Assembly: GCA_019104905.1 (NCBI GenBank)
Contig: JAHRXB010000229.1
Coordinates: 1 to 6,810, forward strand
DNA length: 6,810 nt
Source: Bdellovibrio sp.
GTDB lineage: Bacteria > Bdellovibrionota > Bdellovibrionia > Bdellovibrionales > Bdellovibrionaceae
Direction of reading: 5' to 3'
Below the pieces are notes generated by a model. The model saw only the letters and a program-made list of their open reading frames with translations. It made no database searches and was not told the origin of the DNA. How positions within the stretch are numbered: position 1 is the stretch's first letter; every line of letters starts with the position of its first letter. A program made the position numbers and the translations under genes. Shown here piece by piece: positions 1-4,572 of the stretch.

Positions 1-123
1 TGGCAAAGCTAGTACAGAAGCGGGCTTACGGCGTTAAGAGCTTCGAAATGTATAGACTGAGATACCTAAGTGCTTGTGCTTAAATGATTTTTTGAAATTG
101 CCCACCATGGAGCGAGTAGAACC
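1..123 (+). mobile_element. right end of a probable ISL3-family insertion sequence (partial)
   Basis: Inferred from two things that agree. A transposase C-terminus ends at 83. About 15 bases later a segment (98-123) runs from TTGCCCACC to GTAGAACC. Read on the minus strand it starts GGTTCTAC and ends GGTGGGCAA, which resembles ISL3-type terminal repeats as I remember them. The left end, the matching repeat and the target duplication lie outside the window. The first bases after the proposed end (124 onward) belong to the tRNA-Pro terminator. The exact boundary at 123 is a guess from the repeat pattern. Confidence 0.45.
3..83 (+). CDS. transposase, C-terminal fragment (ISL3-like), 5' truncated by window edge
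   Basis: An open frame enters from the left edge and gives 26 residues before the TAA at 81-83. The stretch KRAYGVKSFEMYRLR resembles the closing motif of ISL3-family DDE transposases, which typically end in a basic RAYG-x-x-x-F/W-E-x-x-RLR pattern. The catalytic DDE residues would lie upstream, outside the window, so activity cannot be judged. The fragment is short and identification rests on this one motif. A remnant of a broken element is equally possible. The IS-end-like sequence just downstream supports the call. Confidence 0.5.
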   Translation, partial: AKLVQKRAYGVKSFEMYRLRYLSACA

Positions 124-150
124 AAAACCCTCTCGGGACGAGAAGGTTTT
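124..150 (-). terminator. hairpin terminator of the tRNA-Pro transcript
   Basis: The 12-pair inverted repeat has a three-base loop (136-138). On the minus strand the only imperfect pair becomes a G-U wobble, and the stem ends in TTTT followed by GG then TT. On the plus strand the same pair is a C-A mismatch, so the fold favours the minus-strand RNA. It lies 22 bases past the 3' end of the tRNA, where its terminator is expected. The T tract is cut short by the probable IS end at 123. It may also stop plus-strand transcription from the transposase, since TTTT follows the stem there too. Confidence 0.6.
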
Positions 151-171
151 AAGTTCGTTTAGAATTAAAAT

Positions 172-248
<77 letters not shown>

Positions 249-259
249 ACGAGGAGTGG

Positions 260-289
260 ACAATAAATAATTAAGGGGCCTGTTGTCAA
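260..289 (-). promoter_or_regulatory. sigma70-type promoter of tRNA-Pro
   Basis: On the minus strand a perfect -35 TTGACA (284-289) is separated by 18 bases from TATTGT (260-265), a four-of-six match to the -10 consensus. It lies 11 bases upstream of the mature tRNA 5' end, so transcription would begin just before the tRNA. The opposite strand of the same place reads TTGTCA (283-288), a possible -35 for the divergent gene at 332, but I see no well-spaced -10 for it. Confidence 0.65.
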
Positions 290-331
290 ATCACTAGATA
301 CTAACGCACAACATAAGCTATTCTTTTTTTC

Positions 332-994
332 ATGGAAAACTTCATTAACTCGCTTCCGAAACCACTTCTCGCATTTTTGGCTATTTTAATTGGTATTGGC
401 GTCTTCATGCTGGTCAGCCCTCCGCATACGGTCTGTGACACTCAGGAGGCCACTCTCCGTGAGATGCAAAAGGGGAATATCTTTCCGACGGAAGTGAAAA
501 AGAACAAAATCCCTCCGACTTTGGTTCGAGCTAAAGAGGCCTGCCAGTTGGGGAACAGTGCAGGATCTTGTTATGAGTATTTCATGGTGCTCAAAAAAGT
601 GGCAGACGACGTGGGTAAGGCTTCGGGGGAATGTACGGCTCAGCTTTTCAATGTGAATGAGGTTAAGTCGGCATTGAATGATGGGCTGGAGTTGATGGTG
701 CGCTTGGCGTGGGGAACCAAACCTCCCGAGCCAGGGCTTGAGCGATTCGGCTGGATGCAGGACGCGGAAATCGCGATCTTTTGCCGCCTAAAAAGTATCT
801 ATATCAGAGCCAACGGAGAGGAAGGGTGGACCGCTCTTCGTCAAAGAGTCACGGCCAAGTTGCCAGGAGAAGAAGCGCCGTTTTCTACGGACCCCACTCG
901 AGCCACTGTGGAGCCTAAAAAGGCGACCTCCGTTTTGCCCGAGCGGGAGATTTGGAATCGCAGTCTTTTCTCGGTTCGTTGCGAAACTTATTAA
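332..994 (+). CDS. membrane-anchored protein of unknown function, 220 aa
   Basis: I do not recognise this protein. A short N-terminus is followed by one strong hydrophobic segment at about residues 11-30 (LLAFLAILIGIGVFMLV). The remaining ~190 residues are soluble and would lie in the periplasm if the anchor is an uncleaved signal. They contain six cysteines (35, 71, 80, 101, 151, 217), enough for disulfides, and a proline/lysine/threonine-rich, low-complexity stretch near 180-205. No catalytic motif is visible. The ATG at 332 has no Shine-Dalgarno sequence, only a pyrimidine-rich run before it. It is kept because the anchor begins right after it. The last bases overlap the stop of the convergent gene at 991-1197. 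Coding is well supported by frame length and composition; function is unknown. Confidence 0.8.
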   Translation: MENFINSLPKPLLAFLAILIGIGVFMLVSPPHTVCDTQEATLREMQKGNIFPTEVKKNKIPPTLVRAKEACQLGNSAGSCYEYFMVLKKVADDVGKASGECTAQLFNVNEVKSALNDGLELMVRLAWGTKPPEPGLERFGWMQDAEIAIFCRLKSIYIRANGEEGWTALRQRVTAKLPGEEAPFSTDPTRATVEPKKATSVLPEREIWNRSLFSVRCETY

Positions 995-1197
995 AGGGAC
1001 ACCAGTTCCAAGGACTTCCAACGGGGTTTTTTATCGCGATACTCAAGGCGTCCATAGAGAGCGAAATTCTTATCCAGCTTATTTCGAATCACATAGCTTA
1101 AAGCCTGGGCTCGTTGCAGGCTCCACTCTGCGGGATTTAATCCGAAAAATTTAAGTTCTGACTGAAGCTTCAAAAGAGTGATTTCATTTTTGCTCAT
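991..1197 (-). CDS. small basic protein of unknown function, 68 aa
   Basis: The frame opens at 1239, but the start at 1197 is preferred because AAAGGA lies seven bases upstream of that ATG (minus strand) and the extra 14 residues have no RBS. The protein is compact, rich in Lys, Arg and Leu, and has no signal peptide, membrane segment or cysteine. Its central part (LQSELKFFGLNPAEWSLQ, then QALSYVIRNKL) looks alpha-helical. The C-terminal third (GRLEYRDKKPRWKSLEL) is basic and has aromatic residues, so nucleic-acid binding is possible but not shown. Its stop overlaps that of the 332-994 gene by four bases (TTAA), so the two convergent transcripts must overlap. Family not recognised. Confidence 0.65.
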   Translation of the reverse strand: MSKNEITLLKLQSELKFFGLNPAEWSLQRAQALSYVIRNKLDKNFALYGRLEYRDKKPRWKSLELVSL

Positions 1198-1204
1198 AGA
1201 TCTG

Positions 1205-1210
1205 TCCTTT
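1205..1210 (-). promoter_or_regulatory. ribosome binding site that fixes the start of the 68-aa protein
   Basis: The minus strand reads AAAGGA seven bases before ATG at 1195-1197. No comparable site precedes the upstream ATG at 1239, so the shorter reading is preferred. Confidence 0.6.
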
Positions 1211-1344
1211 GTGAGGTTTAAGTTGCTTGTCAGACCCATTGTGCAAGGCGAAAGCCGGACGTGTTTTCTGTGGGTAATGATTTAAATGGGTTTGAGTCGC
1301 TGTAGGTCTTGAGTTGTCCCAAGGGGTGGACTAACTTCTTGGAT

Positions 1345-1740
1345 ATGAGACGAAACGCCTTTCTTGGATATTTGTTAGCCGAAGTGATCGTCATCGTTCT
1401 AGTAACGATGAGTTTTAAGTTTATTCCGGAACGCCAAGTGGCCGCGACGGTCGCGGGGGTTCTTTTTGTCGGTCTTCCGTTGGGGATGATGACTTGGGAG
1501 TATCGCCGCGCAGGGTTGGAGCAGATGGCTTGGTTTGTGGCGGTTTTGCAGTTTTGGACTGTTTTTGCGCTGCCTATTTTAGGGATGCGGTTGGCCAACT
1601 GGGGAGTGCCCTTTGAGGAGCTCTCATTTCTGGGGATTCCAGGTCCGGTCCTGCATCAATGGTCCAGTAAAAGTTACATGGTGATGATGGCCTTCACTCT
1701 GTGGAGCTGGTGGCGGACGTCGCGAGTGCGTGCTGACTAA
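1345..1740 (+). CDS. four-helix integral membrane protein of unknown function, 131 aa
   Basis: Four hydrophobic segments are visible: residues about 7-26 (LLAEVIVIVLVTMSF), 33-52 (VAGVLFVGLPLGMM), 60-82 (MAWFVAVLQFWTVFALPIL) and 110-125 (YMVMMAFTLWSWW). They are joined by short, partly basic loops, which suggests a small inner-membrane protein. The 83-109 loop contains RLANWGVPFEELSF. I do not recognise the family and see no catalytic motif. The start is uncertain. ATG at 1345 is listed, but the SD-like AAGGGGTGGA (1321-1330) is better spaced for the in-frame TTG at 1339, and the frame stays open to another TTG at 1309. The gene ends four bases before a strong terminator and is probably transcribed alone. 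Confidence 0.75.
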   Translation: MRRNAFLGYLLAEVIVIVLVTMSFKFIPERQVAATVAGVLFVGLPLGMMTWEYRRAGLEQMAWFVAVLQFWTVFALPILGMRLANWGVPFEELSFLGIPGPVLHQWSSKSYMVMMAFTLWSWWRTSRVRAD

Positions 1741-1743
1741 ACG

Positions 1744-1772
1744 AAAAAAGCCGGCTTAAAACCGGCTTTTTT
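1744..1772. terminator. bidirectional intrinsic terminator between convergent genes
   Basis: A perfect stem pairs AAAAAAGCCGG with CCGGCTTTTTT around a seven-base loop. The A run and the T run make it work on both strands. It ends the membrane-protein gene (stop at 1740) on the plus strand and rpsR (stop at 1813) on the minus strand. Confidence 0.92.
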
Positions 1773-1812
1773 CTTCCCATCAAGGAAATCTCAAATTTTC
1801 AACAAGACCTGA

Positions 1813-2082
1813 TTAGATCTCGAAAGGAACTGGAGAAATAGCTTCAGCTCTGTGGAAAGTATCGTAAGCGTCAGTGCCAGAAGGCAATAGACCCAAGTTA
1901 CGAGCTTTCTTAACAGCAGCAGCAACTTTCTTCTGTTGAGCTACGCTAAGTTTAGAGATTCTAGATGGAGTGATTTTACCACCGTCACCGATGAAACGAG
2001 TCAAAGAAGCGGGATCTTTATAGTCAAAAACGTGATCGCCTGAGAATTCCTGACGGTATTTGCTACGAGTTGTCTTTTTCAT
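1813..2082 (-). CDS. rpsR: 30S ribosomal protein bS18, cysteine-free form
   Basis: bS18 binds 16S rRNA and partners bS6 on the platform of the small subunit. The family core spans residues 21-67: YKDPASLTRFI, then GGKITPSRISKL, and the C-terminal helix ending KKARNLGLLP. The S18 signature PSRI and the ARxLxLLP ending are both present. Length (89 aa) is slightly above the usual ~75, from a longer tail after residue 67. The protein has no cysteine at all, so it belongs to the zinc-independent class and not the class with an N-terminal Cys motif. The RBS AAGAGGA sits five bases before ATG. The gene is not next to rpsF or rplI, its usual neighbours, but stands alone and divergent from rpmB-rplX. 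Whether another rpsR exists elsewhere cannot be seen. Confidence 0.95.
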   Translation of the reverse strand: MKKTTRSKYRQEFSGDHVFDYKDPASLTRFIGDGGKITPSRISKLSVAQQKKVAAAVKKARNLGLLPSGTDAYDTFHRAEAISPVPFEI

Positions 2083-2124
2083 TACTATCCTCTTTCGATT
2101 TCCTGATTGGTTAGCGAGTTATTG

Positions 2125-2153
2125 TGTGTACAAGAAAAAAGAGTTGCCATCAA
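2125..2153 (-). promoter_or_regulatory. candidate promoter of rpsR
   Basis: The minus strand has TTGATG (2148-2153), 17 bases, then TACACA (2125-2130). The -35 is good (four of six) but the -10 is weak. It lies about 45 bases upstream of the rpsR start, and its -35 overlaps that of the candidate rpmB promoter on the other strand. Confidence 0.35.
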
Positions 2154-2173
2154 GTGTCTTTTTACTTTATATG
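2144..2173 (+). promoter_or_regulatory. candidate promoter of rpmB-rplX
   Basis: TTGCCA (2144-2149) is followed after 18 bases by TATATG (2168-2173), each matching four of the six consensus bases. Transcription would start near 2180 and give an untranslated leader of about 95 bases containing the hairpin at 2240-2253. It overlaps the divergent rpsR promoter, so the two could be controlled together. The spacing and matches are fair, not strong. Confidence 0.4.
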
Positions 2174-2239
2174 GTTACTTCTTGTTTGCGGCGCCCCTAT
2201 TTAATTTGAAGGAAAGCGTTGACCCAGACTTGTAGCCAG

Positions 2240-2253
2240 GGACCGTAAGGTCC
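2240..2253 (+). promoter_or_regulatory. GNRA-capped hairpin in the rpmB leader
   Basis: GGACC and GGTCC form a perfect five-pair stem closed by a GTAA (GNRA-class) tetraloop. It sits about 12 bases upstream of the rpmB ribosome binding site GAGGAG. Many ribosomal-protein operons are controlled by leader structures that mimic rRNA. A role of that kind is inference, and the short stem could be incidental. Confidence 0.35.
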
Positions 2254-2276
2254 AAGACGAGCCAGAGGAGCTTAGT

Positions 2277-2564
2277 ATGAGCAGATGTGAAATTACTGGA
2301 AAAGGCCCTGTTGTAAAGAACTTGGTGTCTCACTCCAACATTAAAACTAAATCAACAGCTCAACCAAATGTTCAAAAGAAACGCATATTTAGCCGTGCTT
2401 TGAACCAAATGGTGAGATTGCAAATCGCAGCCAGTGCTATCCGCGATATGGAGCATGTGGGCGGTTTCGATAACTACATCCTTAATTCTGATGACTCTAA
2501 GCTCTCTAAAAGAGCTATGGCTGTTAAAATGAGAATTAAGAAGAAAATCAGCACTAAAAAGTAA
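2277..2564 (+). CDS. rpmB: 50S ribosomal protein bL28, form without the zinc CxxC pairs
   Basis: bL28 is a small basic protein of the large subunit. The N-terminus shows the family pattern SRCEITGKGPV, then the VSHSNIKTK block and QPNVQKKRIFS, matching the usual TGK-P, SHANNKTKR and PNLQ order. At 95 aa it is longer than the ~78 aa E. coli protein. The extra length is a lysine-rich C-terminal tail (residues ~80-95). Only one cysteine remains (C4), so the two CxxC pairs of the zinc-binding type are absent, as in E. coli. GAGGAG lies six bases before the ATG and decides the start. rplX follows after 12 bases in the same operon. bL28 is more often found with bL33 (rpmG); that partner is missing here. 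Confidence 0.92.
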   Translation: MSRCEITGKGPVVKNLVSHSNIKTKSTAQPNVQKKRIFSRALNQMVRLQIAASAIRDMEHVGGFDNYILNSDDSKLSKRAMAVKMRIKKKISTKK

Positions 2565-2576
2565 TAGAGGCCCGTC

Positions 2577-2837
2577 ATGAAATTGAAAGTTAAAAAAGGC
2601 GCGACAGTACAAGTTATCACTGGCTCTGACAAAGGTAAGAAGGGTTCAGTTTTGGCTGTAGATGCTAAAAACATGAAAGTTAAAGTTCAAGGTGTGAAAG
2701 TACAAACACACTATGACAAAAAAGACGGTCTTTTGAAAAAAGAAGGCTTCATCGACTATTCCAATGTGAAATTGGTTGAAGCTGCTGCTAAAGAAAAGAA
2801 GACTTCTAAAAAAGCGACTAAGTCTAAGTCTGCATAG
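2577..2837 (+). CDS. rplX: 50S ribosomal protein uL24 (short form, outside the spc operon)
   Basis: uL24 is an early assembly protein near the exit of the nascent-chain tunnel. The KOW motif is clear at residues 6-29: VKKGATVQVITG then SDKGKKGSVLAVD, with the family's TGxDKGKxG signature. The second part GVKVQTHYDKK (39-49) and EGFIDYSNVKLV (56-67) matches the region that reads KHxKP and VSNV in other uL24 proteins. After that the usual ~35-residue C-terminal segment is replaced by a short Lys/Ser/Ala tail, giving 86 aa against the common ~100-105. The GAGG site six bases before ATG supports the start. rplX normally lies between rplN and rplE; here it follows rpmB. It may be the only copy moved, or a second copy. 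Confidence 0.88.
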   Translation: MKLKVKKGATVQVITGSDKGKKGSVLAVDAKNMKVKVQGVKVQTHYDKKDGLLKKEGFIDYSNVKLVEAAAKEKKTSKKATKSKSA

Positions 2838-2843
2838 GTCTGG

Positions 2844-2863
2844 GACTCCAGCCTTCTGGAGTC
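2844..2863 (+). terminator. perfect hairpin after rplX, without a T tract
   Basis: GACTCCAG and CTGGAGTC form an eight-pair stem around a CCTT loop, seven bases past the rplX stop. It is followed by GAGCTAAATG and not by a T run, so it is not a standard intrinsic terminator. It may protect the 3' end of the mRNA, or act with a factor. The position suggests it closes the rpmB-rplX transcript. Confidence 0.45.
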
Positions 2864-2874
2864 GAGCTAAATGC

Positions 2875-2917
2875 GGCAAAGTTTGCCTAAGACAAAGTCC
2901 AAATTTGGTCCTTAAGG
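2875..2917. repeat. three consecutive palindromes in the intergenic region
   Basis: GGCAAA-G-TTTGCC (2875-2887), CCAAATTTGG (2899-2908) and CCTTAAGG (2910-2917) follow one another within 43 bases. Outer bases around the middle one (AAG ... CTT) extend it with a small internal loop. They lie between the rplX hairpin and the likely start region of the 3010 gene, so operator sites are possible. No known regulator consensus was recognised. Confidence 0.4.
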
Positions 2918-2951
2918 CGATCTCTTCATTTTAGTCTCTGACATAGCTGCG

Positions 2952-2957
2952 TAAAAT
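2952..2957 (+). promoter_or_regulatory. candidate -10 element for the 3010-4195 operon
   Basis: TAAAAT matches five of six bases of the -10 consensus. No convincing -35 lies at the right distance (the place holds TTTTAG), so an activator or a different sigma factor may be needed if it is real. Transcription would start near 2964, at the base of the hairpin at 2962-2992. Confidence 0.3.
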
Positions 2958-2961
2958 CTAA

Positions 2962-2992
2962 GTTGGGTTTAGAAAAATTATTTTCGCCCAAC
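2962..2992 (+). promoter_or_regulatory. stem-loop just upstream of the ribosome binding site of the 3010 gene
   Basis: GTTGGG pairs with CCCAAC. Inside, GAAAA pairs with TTTTC around an ATTA loop, leaving a small asymmetric internal loop. The stem ends two bases before the AAGAGGAGAGG ribosome binding site (2995-3005). If the transcript starts near 2964 the RNA would begin with this hairpin, a layout that often stabilises mRNA. There is no T tract in a terminator position after it. Confidence 0.45.
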
Positions 2993-2994
2993 CT

Positions 2995-3005
2995 AAGAGG
3001 AGAGG
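2995..3005 (+). promoter_or_regulatory. strong ribosome binding site for a TTG start
   Basis: AAGAGGAGAGG contains AGGAG seven bases before the TTG at 3010. No ATG is placed correctly for it, so it decides in favour of the TTG. Confidence 0.75.
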
Positions 3006-3009
3006 CAGC

Positions 3010-3357
3010 TTGAAACGGGACCAAATCTCAGCATTAAAAAGCAAAAAAGCACTGTTCTCGGCAACGATGGCGGTGCTTTTTTTTTCGTCGTTGGCGTCCG
3101 CTGAACTTGGCGAGTCTTTAGTTTTGTGTAAAAGCAATAAGACCGTTCGTACCTTGCGTGTTGAAATGGGCACGGATCAAAAATGTCGCGCGATTTATAC
3201 AAAGCAAGGCGTTGATGAAACGATCGGCTCTGGCTTGAATCCAAATTCTTGCGTTGAGTTTGTCGCTAATGTTCGAAAAAATCTGGAAGAAGCAAAGTGG
3301 AGTTGCCGCGAAGTGAAAGAGGCGCGAACTTCTAATGTTTTGACCGGAGCGGAGTAA
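3010..3357 (+). CDS. small exported four-cysteine protein, 115 aa
   Basis: The TTG start is supported by the strong ribosome binding site before it. A Sec signal peptide is clear: basic KSKK, a hydrophobic core (ALFSATMAVLFFSSL) and a likely cut after ASA at residue 31. The mature ~84 residues contain four cysteines (40, 59, 81, 99), an even number at regular spacing that suggests two disulfide bonds in the periplasm. The segment YTKQGVDETIGSGL followed by SCVEFVANVRKNLEE and WSC resembles small uncharacterised secreted proteins of other proteobacteria, as I remember them; no function is known to me. The next gene starts seven bases after its stop, so they are probably cotranscribed. Confidence 0.8.
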   Translation: MKRDQISALKSKKALFSATMAVLFFSSLASAELGESLVLCKSNKTVRTLRVEMGTDQKCRAIYTKQGVDETIGSGLNPNSCVEFVANVRKNLEEAKWSCREVKEARTSNVLTGAE

Positions 3358-3364
3358 GATTCCC

Positions 3365-4195
3365 ATGGGCTCGGAGTTGGTTGTTGCCGTGGCGCAAATG
3401 ACATCCATAGATGATGTGGATACCAACCTGATGCAAATGGAAGCTCTGCTGGAAGAGACCTTTAAAAGCTCTCAGCCTCGTCTTGTCAGTTTTCCAGAAA
3501 ATTGTCTGTATCTACGTCTGATTGAAGGCCAAAAAATAGAGGGGTTTACTCTTTCTCATGCTGCTTTTGCGCAGCTTTCTGTGTGGTCGAAAAAATACAA
3601 CACGTATCTGCACCTCGGCTCCATCCCGCTTTATGTTGATGGTCATCTCTACAATTCATCGGTTTTGATTACTCCCGAGGGAGTTGTGCAGCCCACGTAT
3701 CAAAAAATGCATCTCTTTGATATTCAGCTTGAAGGGCAGGCACCTATTCGCGAATCGGATGTGTTTCGCCATGGGCAAAAACCTCATCTGATTGAGATTG
3801 ATGGATGGCGCATTGGTGAAGCGATTTGCTATGACGTGCGTTTTGCCGAACTCTTTTCGCAGTATGCTCGTAAAGAGGTGGATGCTATTTTGTTGCCCGC
3901 CGCGTTCCTTGTAAAAACAGGAGAAGCGCATTGGGAGATTCTTTTAAGAGCTCGTGCTATCGAGAGTCAGTCTTACGTCATTGCGAGCGCCCAAGCCGGG
4001 ACTCATCAAGGTGCAAATGGGGGCACACGGGAAACCTATGGCCATAGTTTAGTTGTTGAGCCTTGGGGAGGCGTGGTGGCACAGCTTGAGAAAAGCCGCC
4101 CGGGGGTTGTAGTGACGACACTTCGTCGCGAGCAAATCGAAAAGGTTCGTAAGCAGATTCCAATGAAGTTTCACCGTCGTCTTCCAGTTGCCTAA
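3365..4195 (+). CDS. nitrilase-superfamily amidohydrolase, NIT1-like (probable deaminated glutathione amidase)
   Basis: Single-domain carbon-nitrogen hydrolase of 276 aa, the normal length. The catalytic Glu-Lys-Cys triad is visible: E45 in SFPENCLY, K114 in YQKMHLFD and C155 in GEAICYDVRFAEL. HLFDIQLEGQ and IRES after the lysine, CYDVRFAEL around the cysteine, and the ending LRREQIEKVRKQIP-x-x-x-HRR are typical of the Nit1/Nit2-like branch. Members of that branch hydrolyse deaminated glutathione to alpha-ketoglutarate and cysteinylglycine, a metabolite-repair reaction. Other omega-amidase activities are possible, so no symbol is given. There is no signal peptide, so it is cytoplasmic. The ATG at 3365 has only a weak, distant GGAG, but it gives the expected VAVAQM beginning. 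It follows the exported protein by seven bases. Confidence 0.9.
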   Translation: MGSELVVAVAQMTSIDDVDTNLMQMEALLEETFKSSQPRLVSFPENCLYLRLIEGQKIEGFTLSHAAFAQLSVWSKKYNTYLHLGSIPLYVDGHLYNSSVLITPEGVVQPTYQKMHLFDIQLEGQAPIRESDVFRHGQKPHLIEIDGWRIGEAICYDVRFAELFSQYARKEVDAILLPAAFLVKTGEAHWEILLRARAIESQSYVIASAQAGTHQGANGGTRETYGHSLVVEPWGGVVAQLEKSRPGVVVTTLRREQIEKVRKQIPMKFHRRLPVA

Positions 4196-4220
4196 AGACT
4201 AGAAATCCTGCACTATTTCA

Positions 4221-4248
4221 ATGACAACTTTCTCAATTGGCTTTTAAT
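4221..4248 (+). promoter_or_regulatory. sigma70-type promoter of the 4282-6309 unit
   Basis: ATGACA (4221-4226, five of six) is followed after 16 bases by TTTAAT (4243-4248, five of six). Transcription would start near 4255 and give a leader of about 26 bases before the start at 4282. It separates this unit from the nitrilase gene, after which no terminator is seen. Confidence 0.6.
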
Positions 4249-4268
4249 ATGCGCCCAGGCGCAGAATC

Positions 4269-4274
4269 AGGGAG
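4269..4274 (+). promoter_or_regulatory. ribosome binding site that fixes the start at 4282
   Basis: AGGGAG lies seven bases before ATG 4282. The longer in-frame reading from TTG 4237 has no such site, would start upstream of the likely transcription start and would put 15 residues before the signal peptide. Confidence 0.65.
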
Positions 4275-4281
4275 CTGGATT

Positions 4282-4533
4282 ATGATCCGAGTTTTCTTTG
4301 TTTTATTTTTGCTAACCTCGTCCGTAGGCTTCAAGGCTTGGGCTCAAGAGGAAGCGACGGAGCAACCCAAATACGATGAAGCTCGTGAAGCGGAGATTGC
4401 TCAGAAGGCGAAGAAACGTCTTTATCCCGGTGGCCGAGATGAAGAAGAGTTGAAGGTGCAAAGTCAGCTTTCAACTCCGACGCGAAAGGTGGCTCCTCAG
4501 ACAGAGATCAAAGAAGAATCTGTTGAGGAATAA
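4282..4533 (+). CDS. tiny exported, highly charged protein, 83 aa
   Basis: A short Sec signal peptide (MIRVFFVLFLLTSSVGF) has a probable cut after AWA at residue 21. The mature 62 residues are almost all polar and charged, with many Glu and Lys (DEAREAEIAQKAKKRL, and EEELKVQS). They have no cysteine and little predicted globular structure. A short coiled helix or a disordered periplasmic protein is likely. There is no lipobox, so it is not a lipoprotein. I do not recognise the family. It precedes the ETF-QO gene by 39 bases with no terminator between, so they are probably one transcript. Whether it serves that enzyme is unknown. Confidence 0.7.
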   Translation: MIRVFFVLFLLTSSVGFKAWAQEEATEQPKYDEAREAEIAQKAKKRLYPGGRDEEELKVQSQLSTPTRKVAPQTEIKEESVEE

Positions 4534-4572
4534 AGGTCTAAGTTAAACTGTAGTATTTTTTGGAGAACCTCT

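Noticed and set aside
788..1021. minus-strand frame inside the 332-994 gene
   Set aside because: Shadow of the better supported plus-strand gene; no ribosome binding site and unlikely composition.
1230..1598. 122-residue minus-strand frame opposite the four-helix membrane protein
   Set aside because: Its sequence is low in structure and mirrors the hydrophobic plus-strand gene; no start signal found.
2083..2276. Zur-type zinc operator between rpsR and rpmB
   Set aside because: I looked for an AT-rich palindrome of the Zur kind because both proteins are zinc-free forms, but saw none.
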